Positions 37,785 to 48,835 of a DNA stretch of 64,000 bases are shown piece after piece. The notes beneath the pieces were generated by a model. It was not told where the DNA came from. It saw only the letters and a program-made list of their open reading frames with translations, and did not search any database. Source of the DNA: Pseudomonas sp. ADAK18 (GTDB lineage Bacteria; Pseudomonadota; Gammaproteobacteria; Pseudomonadales; Pseudomonadaceae); NCBI RefSeq assembly GCF_012935695.1, contig NZ_CP052859.1, positions 3,389,001-3,453,000 on the forward strand, in the 5' to 3' direction. The translations under genes and the position numbers were made by a program. Within the stretch, counting starts at the first letter, position 1. Every line of letters begins with the position of its first letter.

Positions 37785-39266
37785 TTAGGCGATAGCGCCC
37801 AGCAGCTTTTCCCATTCCTTGTTTTCTTTCTTCGACACACCACCAAGCAAATCAAGGGCTTGGCGCAGGCGGAAACGGGTCAGGTCCGGACCCAGAATTT
37901 CCATCGCATCGAGCACCGATACCGAACTGGCTTGCCCGGTGATCGCGGCAAACATCAGTGGCATGGCATCGCGCAGTTTCAGTTCGAGGGATTCGACCAC
38001 CGCCTGGATGGTCGCTGTAATCGCATCCTTCTCCCACTGACGCAGGCTTTCCAGCTTCCACAGGATCAACTGCATCAACTGACGAACCTGATCACCCGAG
38101 AGCTTTTTGGATTCGAACAGCTTGGCATCCGGGTTCACGCCACCGGCAAAGAAGAACCCGGCCAACGGTGCGATCTGGCTGAAGGTTTCCACCCTGCCCT
38201 GCACGTGCGGTGCGATCTTCATCATGTACTCGGGGTTCAACGCCCATTGCTGCACACGGCTGGCGAACTCTTCCACCGGCAAGTCACGCAACCACTGGCC
38301 ATTGAGCCAGGACAGTTTCTCGACGTCGAAGATCGGCCCGCCCAGGGAGACACGGGACAGGTCGAAGTTATCAACCATTTCCTGCAGCGAGAACTTCTCG
38401 CGCTCGTCCGGCATCGACCAGCCCATGCGGCCCAGGTAGTTGAGCATCGCTTCCGGCATGAAACCCATGCGCTCGTAGAAGGTTACCGAGGTCGGGTTCT
38501 TGCGCTTGGACAGCTTGCTCTTGTCCGGGTTACGCAGCAGCGGCATGTAGCACAACTGCGGCTGTTCCCAGCCAAAGTATTCGTAAAGCAGGATCAGTTT
38601 CGGTGCCGATGGCAGCCACTCTTCGCCACGCAGTACGTGGGTGATGCCCATCAGGTGGTCGTCGACCACGTTGGCCAGGAAGTACGTCGGCAGGCCGTCG
38701 GTCTTCATCAGCACTTGCATGTCCATACGATCCCACGGGATCTCGACATCGCCACGCAGCATGTCCGGCACCACGCAGACGCCTTCGCTCGGCACCTTCA
38801 TGCGGATCACGTGGGGCTCGCCAGCGGCCAGGCGGCTGGCTACTTCTTCCTTGGACAGCAGCAGTGCACGGCCGTCGTAGCGCGGGGTTTCGCCCCGGGC
38901 CATTTGCTCGGCGCGCATCTGGTCCAGTTCTTCGGCGGTGCAGAAGCACGGGAAGGCATGACCCATGTCGACCAACTGCTGGGTGTACTTTTTGTAGATC
39001 TCGCTGCGCTCACTCTGCCGGTACGGGCCATGCGGGCCGCCGACGTCCGGGCCTTCAGCCCAGGTGATACCCAACCAGCGCAAGGCATCGAAAATCTGCT
39101 GTTCGGACTCGCGAGTCGAACGCAGTTGATCGGTGTCTTCAATCCGCAGGATGAATTCACCGCCATGCTGCTTGGCAAAGCAGTAGTTGAACAAAGCGAT
39201 GTAGGCAGTGCCAACGTGGGGATCCCCAGTGGGCGATGGCGCGATGCGCGTGCGGACGGTGGTCAT
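37785..39266 (-). CDS. gltX: Glutamate--tRNA ligase
   Basis: Class I aminoacyl-tRNA synthetase that charges tRNA-Glu. From the ATG at 39266 ([16 protein letters not shown]) it has 493 residues, the usual Pseudomonas length. The HIGH-type motif is PHVGT (residues 16-20) and the KMSKS-type motif is KLSKR. The 37 open codons upstream are not family-like. It lies directly upstream of the operon encoding its own tRNA substrate. Confidence 0.96.
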   Translation of the reverse strand: MTTVRTRIAPSPTGDPHVGTAYIALFNYCFAKQHGGEFILRIEDTDQLRSTRESEQQIFDALRWLGITWAEGPDVGGPHGPYRQSERSEIYKKYTQQLVDMGHAFPCFCTAEELDQMRAEQMARGETPRYDGRALLLSKEEVASRLAAGEPHVIRMKVPSEGVCVVPDMLRGDVEIPWDRMDMQVLMKTDGLPTYFLANVVDDHLMGITHVLRGEEWLPSAPKLILLYEYFGWEQPQLCYMPLLRNPDKSKLSKRKNPTSVTFYERMGFMPEAMLNYLGRMGWSMPDEREKFSLQEMVDNFDLSRVSLGGPIFDVEKLSWLNGQWLRDLPVEEFASRVQQWALNPEYMMKIAPHVQGRVETFSQIAPLAGFFFAGGVNPDAKLFESKKLSGDQVRQLMQLILWKLESLRQWEKDAITATIQAVVESLELKLRDAMPLMFAAITGQASSVSVLDAMEILGPDLTRFRLRQALDLLGGVSKKENKEWEKLLGAIA

Positions 39267-39462
39267 GGCGGGTCTCGAATGGGCAATAAAACTGAAATTG
39301 AAACAAGGGGCGAATGGTAACAGCCCCAGGCACTCGGGCTCCAGCGTACGAAGGCTAACAAAGGGCATATAGGCCAAGCTTCGGTCTAAAGTTCAGGCAT
39401 AGCTATTTGCCAGAACCTTGACTGGCTATATTCCATTACCTTTTGTTACCGACATCGCCCTC

Positions 39463-40509
39463 ATGCCCGCCCCACTGAAACGCCGCCTGTTTATCTTCCT
39501 GTTTATCGTGGTCCTGATCGCCGCGGGCTTCTTCGCCCAGTGGTTCTTCAAGGGCCGCTTTTATGAAAGCACCGACAACGCTTACGTCCAGGGCGAGATC
39601 ACCCGCGTGTCCAGCCAGCTCGGCGCGCGGATCGTCAACGTCCTGGTAGGTGATAACGAGCACGTGGAGAAAGGCCAACTGCTGGTCAAGCTCGAAGGTG
39701 ATGACTTCCATCTGGCCGTCGACCGTGCCAACGCCGCCCTCGCCACCCGCGAAGCCGAACGCTTGCAGGCCATGAGCAAACTGACTCAGCAAGGCAGCCT
39801 GATCGCCGCCGGAGAGGCTCAGGTGTCGTCCAGCCAGGCCAGCCTCGGCCGTGCACAGATCGACCTGTCTCGTGCCCAAACCCTGCGCAAGCCCGGCTAT
39901 GTCTCGGAAGAACGGGTCACCACCCTTTCCGCCGATAACCATATCGCCCGCTCCCAGGTGGCCAAGGCCCAGGCCGACTTGCAGGGCCAGCGCCAGCAGG
40001 TCAACGCCTTGAACGCCGAGATCAAACGCCTCGACGCACAGATCGCCAACGCCCGCGCCGACCTGGCCCAGGCCGAACTGAACCTGACCCGCAGCGAAAT
40101 CCATGCGCCCATCAGTGGCCTGATTGGCCAACGTGCCGCGCGCAATGGCCAATACGTGCAAGCCGGAGCCTATCTGTTGTCGATCGTTCCGGACCAGGAC
40201 ATCTGGATCCAGGCCAACTTCAAGGAAACCCAAATCGGCCACATGCAGGCCGGGCAAAAGGCCGAATTGACCTTCGACGCCTACGGCGACACACCGATCG
40301 AGGCGCGGATCGACAGCCTGTTTGCTGCGTCCGGCGCACAGTTCAGCCTGTTGCCGCCAGACAATGCCACCGGCAACTTCACCAAAGTCGTACAACGGAT
40401 TCCGGTGAAACTGACCTTCGCCGCCGATAACCCCCTGCACGGTAAAATTCGCCCCGGCATGTCGGTGACCGTCAAAGTGAACATCAAAGACCCAAACGAT
40501 GGCCGGTGA
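39463..40509 (+). CDS. HlyD/EmrA family membrane fusion protein
   Basis: 348 residues from the ATG at 39463. One N-terminal membrane helix (about 8-28), then the biotinyl-lipoyl-like half motif (STDNAYVQGEITRVSSQLGARI), a long coiled-coil hairpin rich in Ala/Gln/Leu (about 75-205), and the second lipoyl half and beta-barrel (APISGLIGQRAARNGQYV). The periplasmic adaptor of a tripartite drug efflux pump with the MFS protein encoded next; the genes overlap by 11 bases. No outer-membrane channel gene is adjacent, so it probably uses a TolC-like protein from elsewhere. Confidence 0.92.
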   Translation: MPAPLKRRLFIFLFIVVLIAAGFFAQWFFKGRFYESTDNAYVQGEITRVSSQLGARIVNVLVGDNEHVEKGQLLVKLEGDDFHLAVDRANAALATREAERLQAMSKLTQQGSLIAAGEAQVSSSQASLGRAQIDLSRAQTLRKPGYVSEERVTTLSADNHIARSQVAKAQADLQGQRQQVNALNAEIKRLDAQIANARADLAQAELNLTRSEIHAPISGLIGQRAARNGQYVQAGAYLLSIVPDQDIWIQANFKETQIGHMQAGQKAELTFDAYGDTPIEARIDSLFAASGAQFSLLPPDNATGNFTKVVQRIPVKLTFAADNPLHGKIRPGMSVTVKVNIKDPNDGR

Positions 40510-42049
40510 TCAACTGCTGCGCCCTGTCGGCGAACCGACCCGGCGCGACTGGATCGCGGTGATGAGCGTGATGCTCGGCGCCTTCATGGCAGTGCTCGAT
40601 ATCCAGATCACCAACTCGTCCCTCAAGGACATCCAGGGCGCGCTGTCGGCCACCCTGGAAGAAGGCTCGTGGATTTCCACCTCGTACCTGGTGGCGGAAA
40701 TCATCATGATCCCCCTCACCGCGTGGCTGGTGCAGTTGTTGTCGGCACGACGGCTGGCGGTGTGGGTGTCGGCGGGGTTCCTGGTCGCATCACTGATGTG
40801 CTCCATGGCCTGGAGCCTGGAAAGCATGATCGTGTTCCGCGCTCTGCAGGGGTTTACCGGCGGTGCACTGATCCCCCTCGCCTTCACCCTGACCCTGATC
40901 AAACTGCCGGAACACCACCGTGCCAAAGGCATGGCGATGTTCGCCATGACGGCCACTTTCGCGCCCTCCATCGGCCCGACCATCGGCGGCTGGCTCACTG
41001 AAAACTGGGGCTGGGAATACATCTTCTACATCAACATACCACCCGGCCTGCTCATGATCGCAGGGCTGCTGTATGGCCTGGAGAAAAAGGACTCCCACTG
41101 GGAGCTGCTGAAAAGCACCGACTACCTCGGCATCGTCACCATGGCCGTGGGCCTTGGGTGTTTGCAGGTGTTTCTTGAGGAAGGCCATCGCAAAGACTGG
41201 CTGGAGTCGAGCCTGATTGTCAGCTTGGGCACCGTCGCCCTGTTGAGCCTGATCACCTTTGTGATCGTGCAGATGTCCAAGCCCAACCCGCTGATCAATC
41301 TGCGCATCCTCGCCAATCGTAACTTTGGCCTGTCGAGCATCTCCAGCCTGGGGATGGGTGTTGGGCTGTATGGCTCGATTTATTTACTGCCGCTGTACCT
41401 GGCACAGATCCAGAACTACAACGCCCTGCAAATCGGCGAAGTGATCATGTGGATGGGCGTTCCGCAGTTGTTCCTGATTCCGCTGGTGCCCAAACTGATG
41501 AAGTACGTATCGCCAAAATGGCTGTGCACATTGGGTTTCGGGTTGTTCGGCCTGGCGAGCTTTTCCTCGGGGGTGCTCAACCCGGACTTTGCTGGCAGCC
41601 AGTTCAACCAGATCCAGATCATCCGCGCCCTGGGGCAGCCGTTGATCATGGTGACGATCTCGCTGATTGCCACCGCGTACATCCTGCCGCAGGACGCCGG
41701 GTCGGCTTCAAGCCTGTTCAACATCCTGCGCAACTTGGGTGGCGCGATCGGGATTGCGCTGCTGGCGACCTTGCTGGATGCGCGGACCAAGACCTACTTT
41801 GACTACCTGCGCGAGGCGATCGTACCGAGCAATCCGCAGGTGGCGGAGCGAATGGCGATGTTGACCGAGAAGTTTGGCAATGAGACGGCCGCGCTGGGCA
41901 AGCTGAGTGAGATTGCGCATCAGCAGGCGCAGATCATGGCCTACAACGATGCGTTTCACTTTGTGGGGTTGGCGCTGGGGGTCAGTATGGTGGCGATCTT
42001 GTTGACCAAGGCGTTGCCAGCGGGGCTTAAGGCTGGGGAGACGCATTAG
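40499..42049 (+). CDS. DHA2 family MFS efflux transporter (EmrB-like)
   Basis: 516 residues with 14 hydrophobic segments, the DHA2/EmrB layout. Motif D1-like AVLDIQITNSSLKDIQGALSA after helix 1 and motif C-like GPTIGGWLTENWGWEYIFYIN are visible. Exports drugs or other hydrophobic compounds with the adaptor encoded upstream. The 3' end of the gene has been duplicated downstream (42114-42250). Confidence 0.92.
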   Translation: MAGDQLLRPVGEPTRRDWIAVMSVMLGAFMAVLDIQITNSSLKDIQGALSATLEEGSWISTSYLVAEIIMIPLTAWLVQLLSARRLAVWVSAGFLVASLMCSMAWSLESMIVFRALQGFTGGALIPLAFTLTLIKLPEHHRAKGMAMFAMTATFAPSIGPTIGGWLTENWGWEYIFYINIPPGLLMIAGLLYGLEKKDSHWELLKSTDYLGIVTMAVGLGCLQVFLEEGHRKDWLESSLIVSLGTVALLSLITFVIVQMSKPNPLINLRILANRNFGLSSISSLGMGVGLYGSIYLLPLYLAQIQNYNALQIGEVIMWMGVPQLFLIPLVPKLMKYVSPKWLCTLGFGLFGLASFSSGVLNPDFAGSQFNQIQIIRALGQPLIMVTISLIATAYILPQDAGSASSLFNILRNLGGAIGIALLATLLDARTKTYFDYLREAIVPSNPQVAERMAMLTEKFGNETAALGKLSEIAHQQAQIMAYNDAFHFVGLALGVSMVAILLTKALPAGLKAGETH

Positions 42050-42057
42050 ACCGAGGT

Positions 42058-42113
42058 GCCGCCATCGCGGGCAAGCCCGGCTCCCACAGGGGAATGCATT
42101 CCAATGTGGGAGT
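42058..42113. repeat. REP pair
   Basis: GCGGGCAAGCCCGGCTCCCAC followed after a 17-base middle by GTGGGAG, just after the efflux gene stop. Confidence 0.8.
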
Positions 42114-42250
42114 TCAGTGAGATTGTGCATCAGCAGGCGATGCGCTTCATTTTGTGGGATTGGCGTTGGGGATCAGTAGAGTGGCGATTTTGTTGGCCAA
42201 GGCGTTGCCGGCGGGGCTTAAGGCTGGGGAGGCACATTAGGCCGAGGTGC
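42114..42250 (+). pseudogene. Degenerate duplicate of the 3' end of the efflux transporter gene
   Basis: These bases repeat 41905-42058 (end of the DHA2 gene plus its first downstream bases) with roughly 10 percent differences and a 19-base deletion near 42141 that shifts the frame. The duplicated unit also includes the following REP, so the order is gene end-REP-gene end-REP. It cannot be translated as the transporter end. Confidence 0.85.
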
Positions 42251-42251
42251 G

Positions 42252-42343
42252 GCTATTCGCGAGCAAGCCCGCTCCCACCTTTGACCGAGTTGTTCAGACG
42301 AACGCGATCAAAATGTGGGAGCGGGCTTGCTCACGAAGAGGCC
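42252..42343. repeat. REP pair, second type
   Basis: GCGAGCAAGCCCGCTCCCAC and its inverted copy GTGGGAGCGGGCTTGCTC flank a 37-base middle. The core differs from the first REP type by C/A and G changes (GCGAGC instead of GCGGGC). Confidence 0.85.
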
Positions 42344-42360
42344 CCAACAGTCACTGCAAA

Positions 42361-44376
<2,016 letters not shown>

Positions 44377-44720
44377 AACGTACCTCTGAAGTCACCCCAG
44401 GCCAGTAAAAACCGGTGGGGACGAAAAAGACCGCGACCCGCGACTTCTCAGTGCAGGTTGCAGGAAAAAACCATGATAGCTGTAGAAGTGGTGGCGAATG
44501 TGACGGGTTTCAAGGCAAACGTCTTACATGCCATGGGGCATCAATGTTGCAATAAGACTAACGGTCGAGAAATAAACCGAAAAACTTGGCCGAAAAGCCA
44601 TTTCGGCTGTCGCCGCGAGCGGTGATGGCCTCTATACTAGCTCCCCGTTTGTGCATCGCTCTAGTGCATTCGGCTGGAGCGCGACACGTCCCTCCTTTCC
44701 CCACTCAGAGCCGCCGCAAA
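44377..44720. other. Divergent intergenic region uvrB / aminotransferase
   Basis: 344 bases that must contain both promoters. A TATACT at 44633-44638 is a fair -10 for the aminotransferase, but I see no good -35 with it. GCCGAAA, loop AGCCA, TTTCGGC (44589-44607) forms a perfect seven-pair hairpin of unknown role just upstream. No gene seen. Confidence 0.5.
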
Positions 44721-45917
44721 ATGAGCCTGTTCTCCGCTGTCGAAATGGCACCACGCGATCCAATCCTGGGCCTCAACGAAGCATTCAACGCCGATACCCG
44801 GACCACCAAGGTGAACCTTGGCGTGGGCGTTTACTGCAACGAGGAGGGGAAAATTCCACTCTTGCGTGCCGTTGCCGAAGCGGAAGCCATTCGCGTGGCG
44901 CAACACGCCGCCCGTGGCTACTTGCCGATCGACGGTATCGTTGCCTACGACCAGGCTGTGCAAAAGCTGCTGTTTGGCAATGACTCACCGCTGATCAGCT
45001 CCGGCCGTGTCATCACCGCTCAAGCCGTCGGCGGTACCGGCGCACTGAAAATCGGTGCCGACTTCCTCAAGCAACTGCTGCCTGACGCCGTCGTCGCCAT
45101 CAGCGACCCAAGCTGGGAAAACCACCGCGCACTGTTCGAAGCGGCCGGTTTCCCGGTGCAGAACTATCGCTACTACGACGCCGCCACCCACGACGTAAAC
45201 CGTGCCGGCCTGCTGGAAGACCTCAACGCCCTGCCGCCACAGTCCATCGTTGTGCTGCACGCCTGCTGCCACAACCCGACCGGCGTCGACCTGAGCCCGG
45301 CTGACTGGAAACAAGTGCTGGACGTGGTCAAGGCGAAAAACCTCGTGCCGTTCCTCGACATGGCCTACCAGGGCTTTGGCGACGGAATCGACGAAGACGC
45401 CGCTGCGGTGCGCCTGTTCGCCGAATCGGGCCTGACCTTCTTTGTGTCCAGCTCGTTCTCCAAGTCGTTCTCGCTGTACGGCGAGCGCGTCGGCGCACTG
45501 TCCATCGTCACCGACTCCAAAGAAGAAAGCGCGCGCATCCTGTCCCAGGTCAAACGCGTGATCCGCACCAACTACTCCAACCCGCCGACCCACGGCGCGG
45601 CGATTGTGGCTGCGGTATTGAACAACCCTGAGCTGCGCGCCCAGTGGGAAGCCGAACTGGCCGAAATGCGCCTGCGCATTCGCGGCATGCGCGAGCAGAT
45701 GGTGGCCGAACTGGCCAAGGCAGCTCCGGGCCACGACTTCAGCTTCGTCGGCCGCCAGCGTGGGATGTTCTCCTACTCCGGCCTGACCGTTGAACAAGTC
45801 ACCCGCCTGCGCAGCGAGTTTGGCATCTACGCCCTCGACACCGGCCGCATCTGCGTGGCCGCGTTGAACCAGGCGAACATCGGTGCCGTGACCAAGGCTA
45901 TCGTTCAGGTGCTGTAA
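44721..45917 (+). CDS. Aromatic/aspartate amino acid aminotransferase (class I)
   Basis: 398 residues from the ATG at 44721 (MSLFSAVEMAPRDPILGLNEAF), the normal length for AspC/TyrB proteins. PLP lysine in SSSFSKSFSLYGERVGAL; substrate-binding HACCHNPTGVDLS and C-terminal Arg region (DTGRICVAALN) intact. Moves amino groups between glutamate and aromatic amino acids or aspartate. The upstream 45 codons of open frame are not family-like. Same neighbour of uvrB as in other pseudomonads. Confidence 0.93.
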   Translation: MSLFSAVEMAPRDPILGLNEAFNADTRTTKVNLGVGVYCNEEGKIPLLRAVAEAEAIRVAQHAARGYLPIDGIVAYDQAVQKLLFGNDSPLISSGRVITAQAVGGTGALKIGADFLKQLLPDAVVAISDPSWENHRALFEAAGFPVQNYRYYDAATHDVNRAGLLEDLNALPPQSIVVLHACCHNPTGVDLSPADWKQVLDVVKAKNLVPFLDMAYQGFGDGIDEDAAAVRLFAESGLTFFVSSSFSKSFSLYGERVGALSIVTDSKEESARILSQVKRVIRTNYSNPPTHGAAIVAAVLNNPELRAQWEAELAEMRLRIRGMREQMVAELAKAAPGHDFSFVGRQRGMFSYSGLTVEQVTRLRSEFGIYALDTGRICVAALNQANIGAVTKAIVQVL

Positions 45918-45931
45918 GCCTGAGCGTGCAG

Positions 45932-45965
45932 CAAAAAGGGGGAAGCCAGTGGCTTCCCCTTTTCG
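45932..45965 (+). terminator. Rho-independent terminator of the aminotransferase gene
   Basis: AAAAAGGGGGAAGCC, short AGT loop, GGCTTCCCCTTTT: strong stem with flanking A and T runs, 15 bases after the stop. Confidence 0.88.
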
Positions 45966-45996
45966 TTGCGCCAACACTAAGCGTTTGATGAGCTTT

Positions 45997-46130
45997 TGTG
46001 GCGAGGGGGCTTGTCCCCCGTTGGGCTGCGCAGCGGCCCTAAAACCTGCCACCATGAACTTTCTGAATAAACGCGGTGCCTGAATTAGGGCTGCTTCGCA
46101 GCCCAACGGGGGACAAGCCCCCTCGCCACA
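45997..46130. repeat. 134-base inverted repeat element
   Basis: TGTGGCGAGGGGGCTTGTCC at 45997 and its reverse complement ending at 46130; the arms of about 47 bases (through GGGCTGC..GCAGCCC) flank a short unique middle. Looks like a dispersed palindromic repeat, distinct from the REP families elsewhere in the window. Confidence 0.85.
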
Positions 46131-46215
46131 GGTAAGTAAGCACCTGAAAAACTCCCTGCTTTCACGCGCTACCCCTAGACTAGTAGCAAGACTACCCCTT
46201 TGCTGTGAGAACCCC

Positions 46216-46425
46216 ATGAGAAACGACGACCTGGACCTGCGTGCCGACCGCGACGAACTGGACCACTTCACCCCTCGCGCCCCTCAAGCCAAACGCCAGA
46301 AAAGCCTGGTGCTGCAAGTCGCCCTCGGCGTCTTCCTCGGCGGCTTGGCGTTGTGGCTGGTACAACTCGGCGCCGGCGCCCTGATCGCCAAGCTGGCCAT
46401 GGGCACCCTGCAGTTCGGCGGCTGA
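46216..46425 (+). CDS. Small membrane protein, hypothetical
   Basis: 69 residues: a charged N-terminus (MRNDDLDLRADRDELDHF) and one or two hydrophobic stretches at about 31-62 (LVLQVALGVFLGGLALWLVQL...). No family name known to me, but the composition is that of a real small inner-membrane protein, and the start has a GAGAACCCC stretch in front of the ATG. Followed closely by another small gene on the same strand. Confidence 0.65.
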   Translation: MRNDDLDLRADRDELDHFTPRAPQAKRQKSLVLQVALGVFLGGLALWLVQLGAGALIAKLAMGTLQFGG

Positions 46426-46477
46426 CCAATCAATTTAAACTGATACTATTCAAACAGTTACCCGCTGAGCAAACACC

Positions 46478-46639
46478 ATGAACCGCCGTAAAAAAATCAA
46501 GCAGCTCTTAAAGGCCCACGCCAAAAAAGCCAGCGCCAAATTGGCACCCGCCAGCAAAGATAAATACATCAGCAAAGCTGACCGACTGAAGCTGGAAGCT
46601 GAACCCACTCAGGACGAAAGCACTTCCTCCGAGCGCTGA
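46478..46639 (+). CDS. DUF2986 small basic protein
   Basis: 53 residues, MNRRKKIKQLLKAHAKKASA at the start and KYISKADRLK in the middle, the pattern of DUF2986 proteins widespread in gamma-proteobacteria. Very basic N-terminal half, acidic end. Function unknown; nucleic-acid binding would fit the charge. Its last 31 bases overlap the end of the esterase gene on the other strand. It is too short for usual ORF cut-offs. Confidence 0.75.
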   Translation: MNRRKKIKQLLKAHAKKASAKLAPASKDKYISKADRLKLEAEPTQDESTSSER

Positions 46640-47613
46640 CCCACCTTCCGCGCCTCGATACGAGCCGTGATCCACTCACGGCTGTAAGCAAGCACGCTGC
46701 TGGCCATCGCAGTCGGAAAATGAATAAACCCGTGGGCCGCAGACGGCAACAGGAACACCTCAACCGCTGCTGACTTCACCCACCGCTCAGCCAAATCAAG
46801 CGTGTCGTCCCTCAGCGGGTCCAACTCACCGACAAACATCAGCGCAGGCGGTAAACCGGCAAAGTCGCCATACAGCGGTGACAACGGCGGCTGCCGGCGT
46901 TCCTCGTCGCTCAGGCCCGGCGTGAGCAGTCGCAACGCCTCAACTATCCCGGGCCCATCCAACAGCAGCGTTTCAGGGCCCGCCGCGCGCACGCTCGGCG
47001 TACCCGTCAAATCGTAAACGCCGTAATACAACAGCGCCCCGCTCACCCGCTCAAGCAACGCGGGCCATTGCTTCAACGCCAGCAACGTGGCCGCACCAAG
47101 ATGCGCCCCGGCCGATTCACCCACGACAATCACCGGCAAACCGGCAAACTCCTGACAGTCGTCACCCAGCAGCCAGCGGGCGGCCACCAGACAGTCCTCC
47201 ATCAGGCCTTCAACCGGCGTGCTGACCGCAAGCCGATAATCCACCGAGACCACCGCCACGTCGCACGCCTTTACCATGGCCGCGTTAAGGTCGTCATCCA
47301 TCTGCGCATTACCGATCACCCACCCACCGCCGTGGATATCCAACACCACGCCTTTGGCTTTGCCTTTCGGCCGGATGATGCGCACAGGCACAGAAAGGCC
47401 GCCCACACTCACCCACCGGCTTTGCGCCTCTAGCCCGTGCTTGAGCAACTTGCCCGCGCCGGCCATTTGACTGGCGCGCAACAGCGCCTGGATCACACGG
47501 GGCGTGAAGCGATTACGGATTCGAAAGCGCGGCAACCAGGCGAGCTTCTGGTTGAAACGCTGCATTTGCGCCAACTCACGCTCGCTGGCAGGCCAGAGCT
47601 TGTGGGTTCCCAA
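46609..47613 (-). CDS. Alpha/beta hydrolase fold-3 esterase (hormone-sensitive lipase family)
   Basis: HSL-type esterase: oxyanion motif DIHGGGWVIG, nucleophile GESAGAHLG, acid region ELDPLRDD and His in AAHGFIHFP. I place the start at the TTG 47613 (334 residues) because AAGGAG lies seven bases in front of it; an ATG at 47682 would add 23 residues without such a site. No signal peptide. Substrate is probably a short acyl ester. Convergent overlap with the DUF2986 gene. Confidence 0.85.
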   Translation of the reverse strand: MGTHKLWPASERELAQMQRFNQKLAWLPRFRIRNRFTPRVIQALLRASQMAGAGKLLKHGLEAQSRWVSVGGLSVPVRIIRPKGKAKGVVLDIHGGGWVIGNAQMDDDLNAAMVKACDVAVVSVDYRLAVSTPVEGLMEDCLVAARWLLGDDCQEFAGLPVIVVGESAGAHLGAATLLALKQWPALLERVSGALLYYGVYDLTGTPSVRAAGPETLLLDGPGIVEALRLLTPGLSDEERRQPPLSPLYGDFAGLPPALMFVGELDPLRDDTLDLAERWVKSAAVEVFLLPSAAHGFIHFPTAMASSVLAYSREWITARIEARKVGQRSEEVLSS

Positions 47614-47883
47614 TTCGAAACTCCTTCTTGGCGGTGGTTGCGCAGGGTAGATACATTCAACGTGGCCGCAACACTGAGCCATACCGGCTCGCGGAGATCA
47701 ACCCTTCCAGCCTGTCGACGGTCCCTAACTTCGGTGGGTAGTTGCTTCGCCTGGGTAAAAAGTCAGGCGTTTTGAAAGACAGTAGCACCTTGCTCCATTG
47801 CCTACGCTTGCGTCAGAATCCGCCGGCTTGTGCGCTTGGGTAGGGGTCTCTAAGGTTGCTCGGTCGCTGAAAACTCAGTGATC

Positions 47884-48084
47884 GGGTTTAGTAGCCCTGG
47901 CTTGAATACTTAAGTGCATGAACTTCATCTTCCAGACGTCCTGTCTGTGCTTGATGGTGGCTGTGCGTAGGGCGCTTTCGAGCGCGCCGGTTTTAAGTAT
48001 TCACCGGTCTACTAACCTGCGCACAGCTGCCACCCTTTCGTTTAGTAGCGATGAGGTGGTGGCCCGCTCAGGAATACTTATATG
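47884..48084 (+). promoter_or_regulatory. Structured leader with mutually exclusive pairings, upstream of the DUF6124 gene
   Basis: Three blocks interact. The 5' block has TTTAGTAG (47887-47894) and TGAATACTTAA (47903-47913). The middle block has TTAAGTATTCA (47993-48003), CCGG, and CTACTAACC (48009-48017), and is complementary to the 5' block over nearly its whole length. A 3' block repeats TTTAGTAG (48041-48048) and GAATACTTA (48072-48080), the latter covering the ribosome binding site spacer and touching the ATG at 48082. So the middle block can pair with either side. A UUCG hairpin (GCGCT/AGCGC, 47972-47985) sits in the loop. GGTGG+CTGTGCGTAGG (47956-47971) can pair with 48016-48034, giving a pseudoknot. 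Role inferred as a translational switch. Confidence 0.7.
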
Positions 48085-48414
48085 TTCAAAGTCACGCCAA
48101 ACCCTCCAAACACCCCGGATCTGAAACTCCACCAGGCTGCCCAACGCGCCATTAATCACTACCTCAATCCCGGCACTGATGCCGAGACCGCCCCAAAGAC
48201 CGCCGCCCTTTTTAGCGTCGCCGCCGGCGCCAGCAACGAAACCCTGATCGCCAACAGCTACGAAACCACCTCCTCTATCAGCGCCCTGCTGCTCGACCTG
48301 TCCGACGAACTGACCGGCAAAGACCGCGACGTCGCGCTGGCCATTCACCAACTGAGTGAGTTGAGCGTATTGCTGATCGGCAAACTGATGGACCGCGAAA
48401 CACCGTGTAGCTAA
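48082..48414 (+). CDS. DUF6124 (DUF3077-like) family protein
   Basis: 110 residues starting MFKVTPNPPNTPDLKLHQAAQ, the recognisable opening of a protein family very common in Pseudomonas, often in many copies per genome. The N-terminal half carries a conserved AAQRAINHYLNP helix, the C-terminal half predicts a helical bundle (SYETTSSISALLLDLSDEL). No signal peptide, no known function. The ribosome binding site AGGA is 8 bases before the ATG and lies inside the switch-like leader. Pseudomonas-wide occurrence is from memory of the family. Confidence 0.85.
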   Translation: MFKVTPNPPNTPDLKLHQAAQRAINHYLNPGTDAETAPKTAALFSVAAGASNETLIANSYETTSSISALLLDLSDELTGKDRDVALAIHQLSELSVLLIGKLMDRETPCS

Positions 48415-48436
48415 AGCCCAACGCGGTCCTGCGGGA

Positions 48437-48670
48437 CTAGCCCTTCAACTCACCCAACCGATGACTCGCCGCGTCGTCGTAAGCCACATACAACGACTCG
48501 GCGATTTGGCTTTTGATGGCCTTAGCGCTTTCCAGGCCCAACACAAAACCCTCGGCTTTGCCGCCTGCGCGGTTCAGGTCTTCTTTCGTGTCAGCACCGG
48601 TGATGGCGTCGAGGAGCTTGATGGCGTGCGGGCCTACGCCTTTGGGGAGGCTGATTTGGTCGATGCTCAT
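48437..48670 (-). CDS. Small hypothetical protein, conserved in Pseudomonas
   Basis: 77 residues from the ATG at 48670 (MSIDQISLPKGVGPHAIKLLD), with AAGG ten bases upstream. An in-frame ATG 53 codons earlier is rejected because that part has poor composition. Soluble, helical, no known domain. Convergent with the DUF6124 gene, 22 bases apart. Confidence 0.65.
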   Translation of the reverse strand: MSIDQISLPKGVGPHAIKLLDAITGADTKEDLNRAGGKAEGFVLGLESAKAIKSQIAESLYVAYDDAASHRLGELKG

Positions 48671-48835
48671 GTGCGATACCTTGGGGAATTGAAGTCGGTA
48701 GCGCGTGAAACCACTGCCGGGGTGGCATGGTAGACCAGCGTGGGGATTAAAGGGGTGGTTTTGGCCAAAAGCAGTCATTCCGATGCGTCTAAGAACTAGG
48801 GGCGATTCAGTGCCTTTGCAGAGAAGCATCGCTTC

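Noticed and set aside
44377-44720. LexA box in front of uvrB
   Set aside because: I found no CTG-N10-CAG palindrome at a fitting position.
47918-48124. Frame of 68 codons within the DUF6124 leader
   Set aside because: It overlaps the structured leader and the DUF6124 start in another frame; the base pairing explains the conservation-like pattern better than coding.
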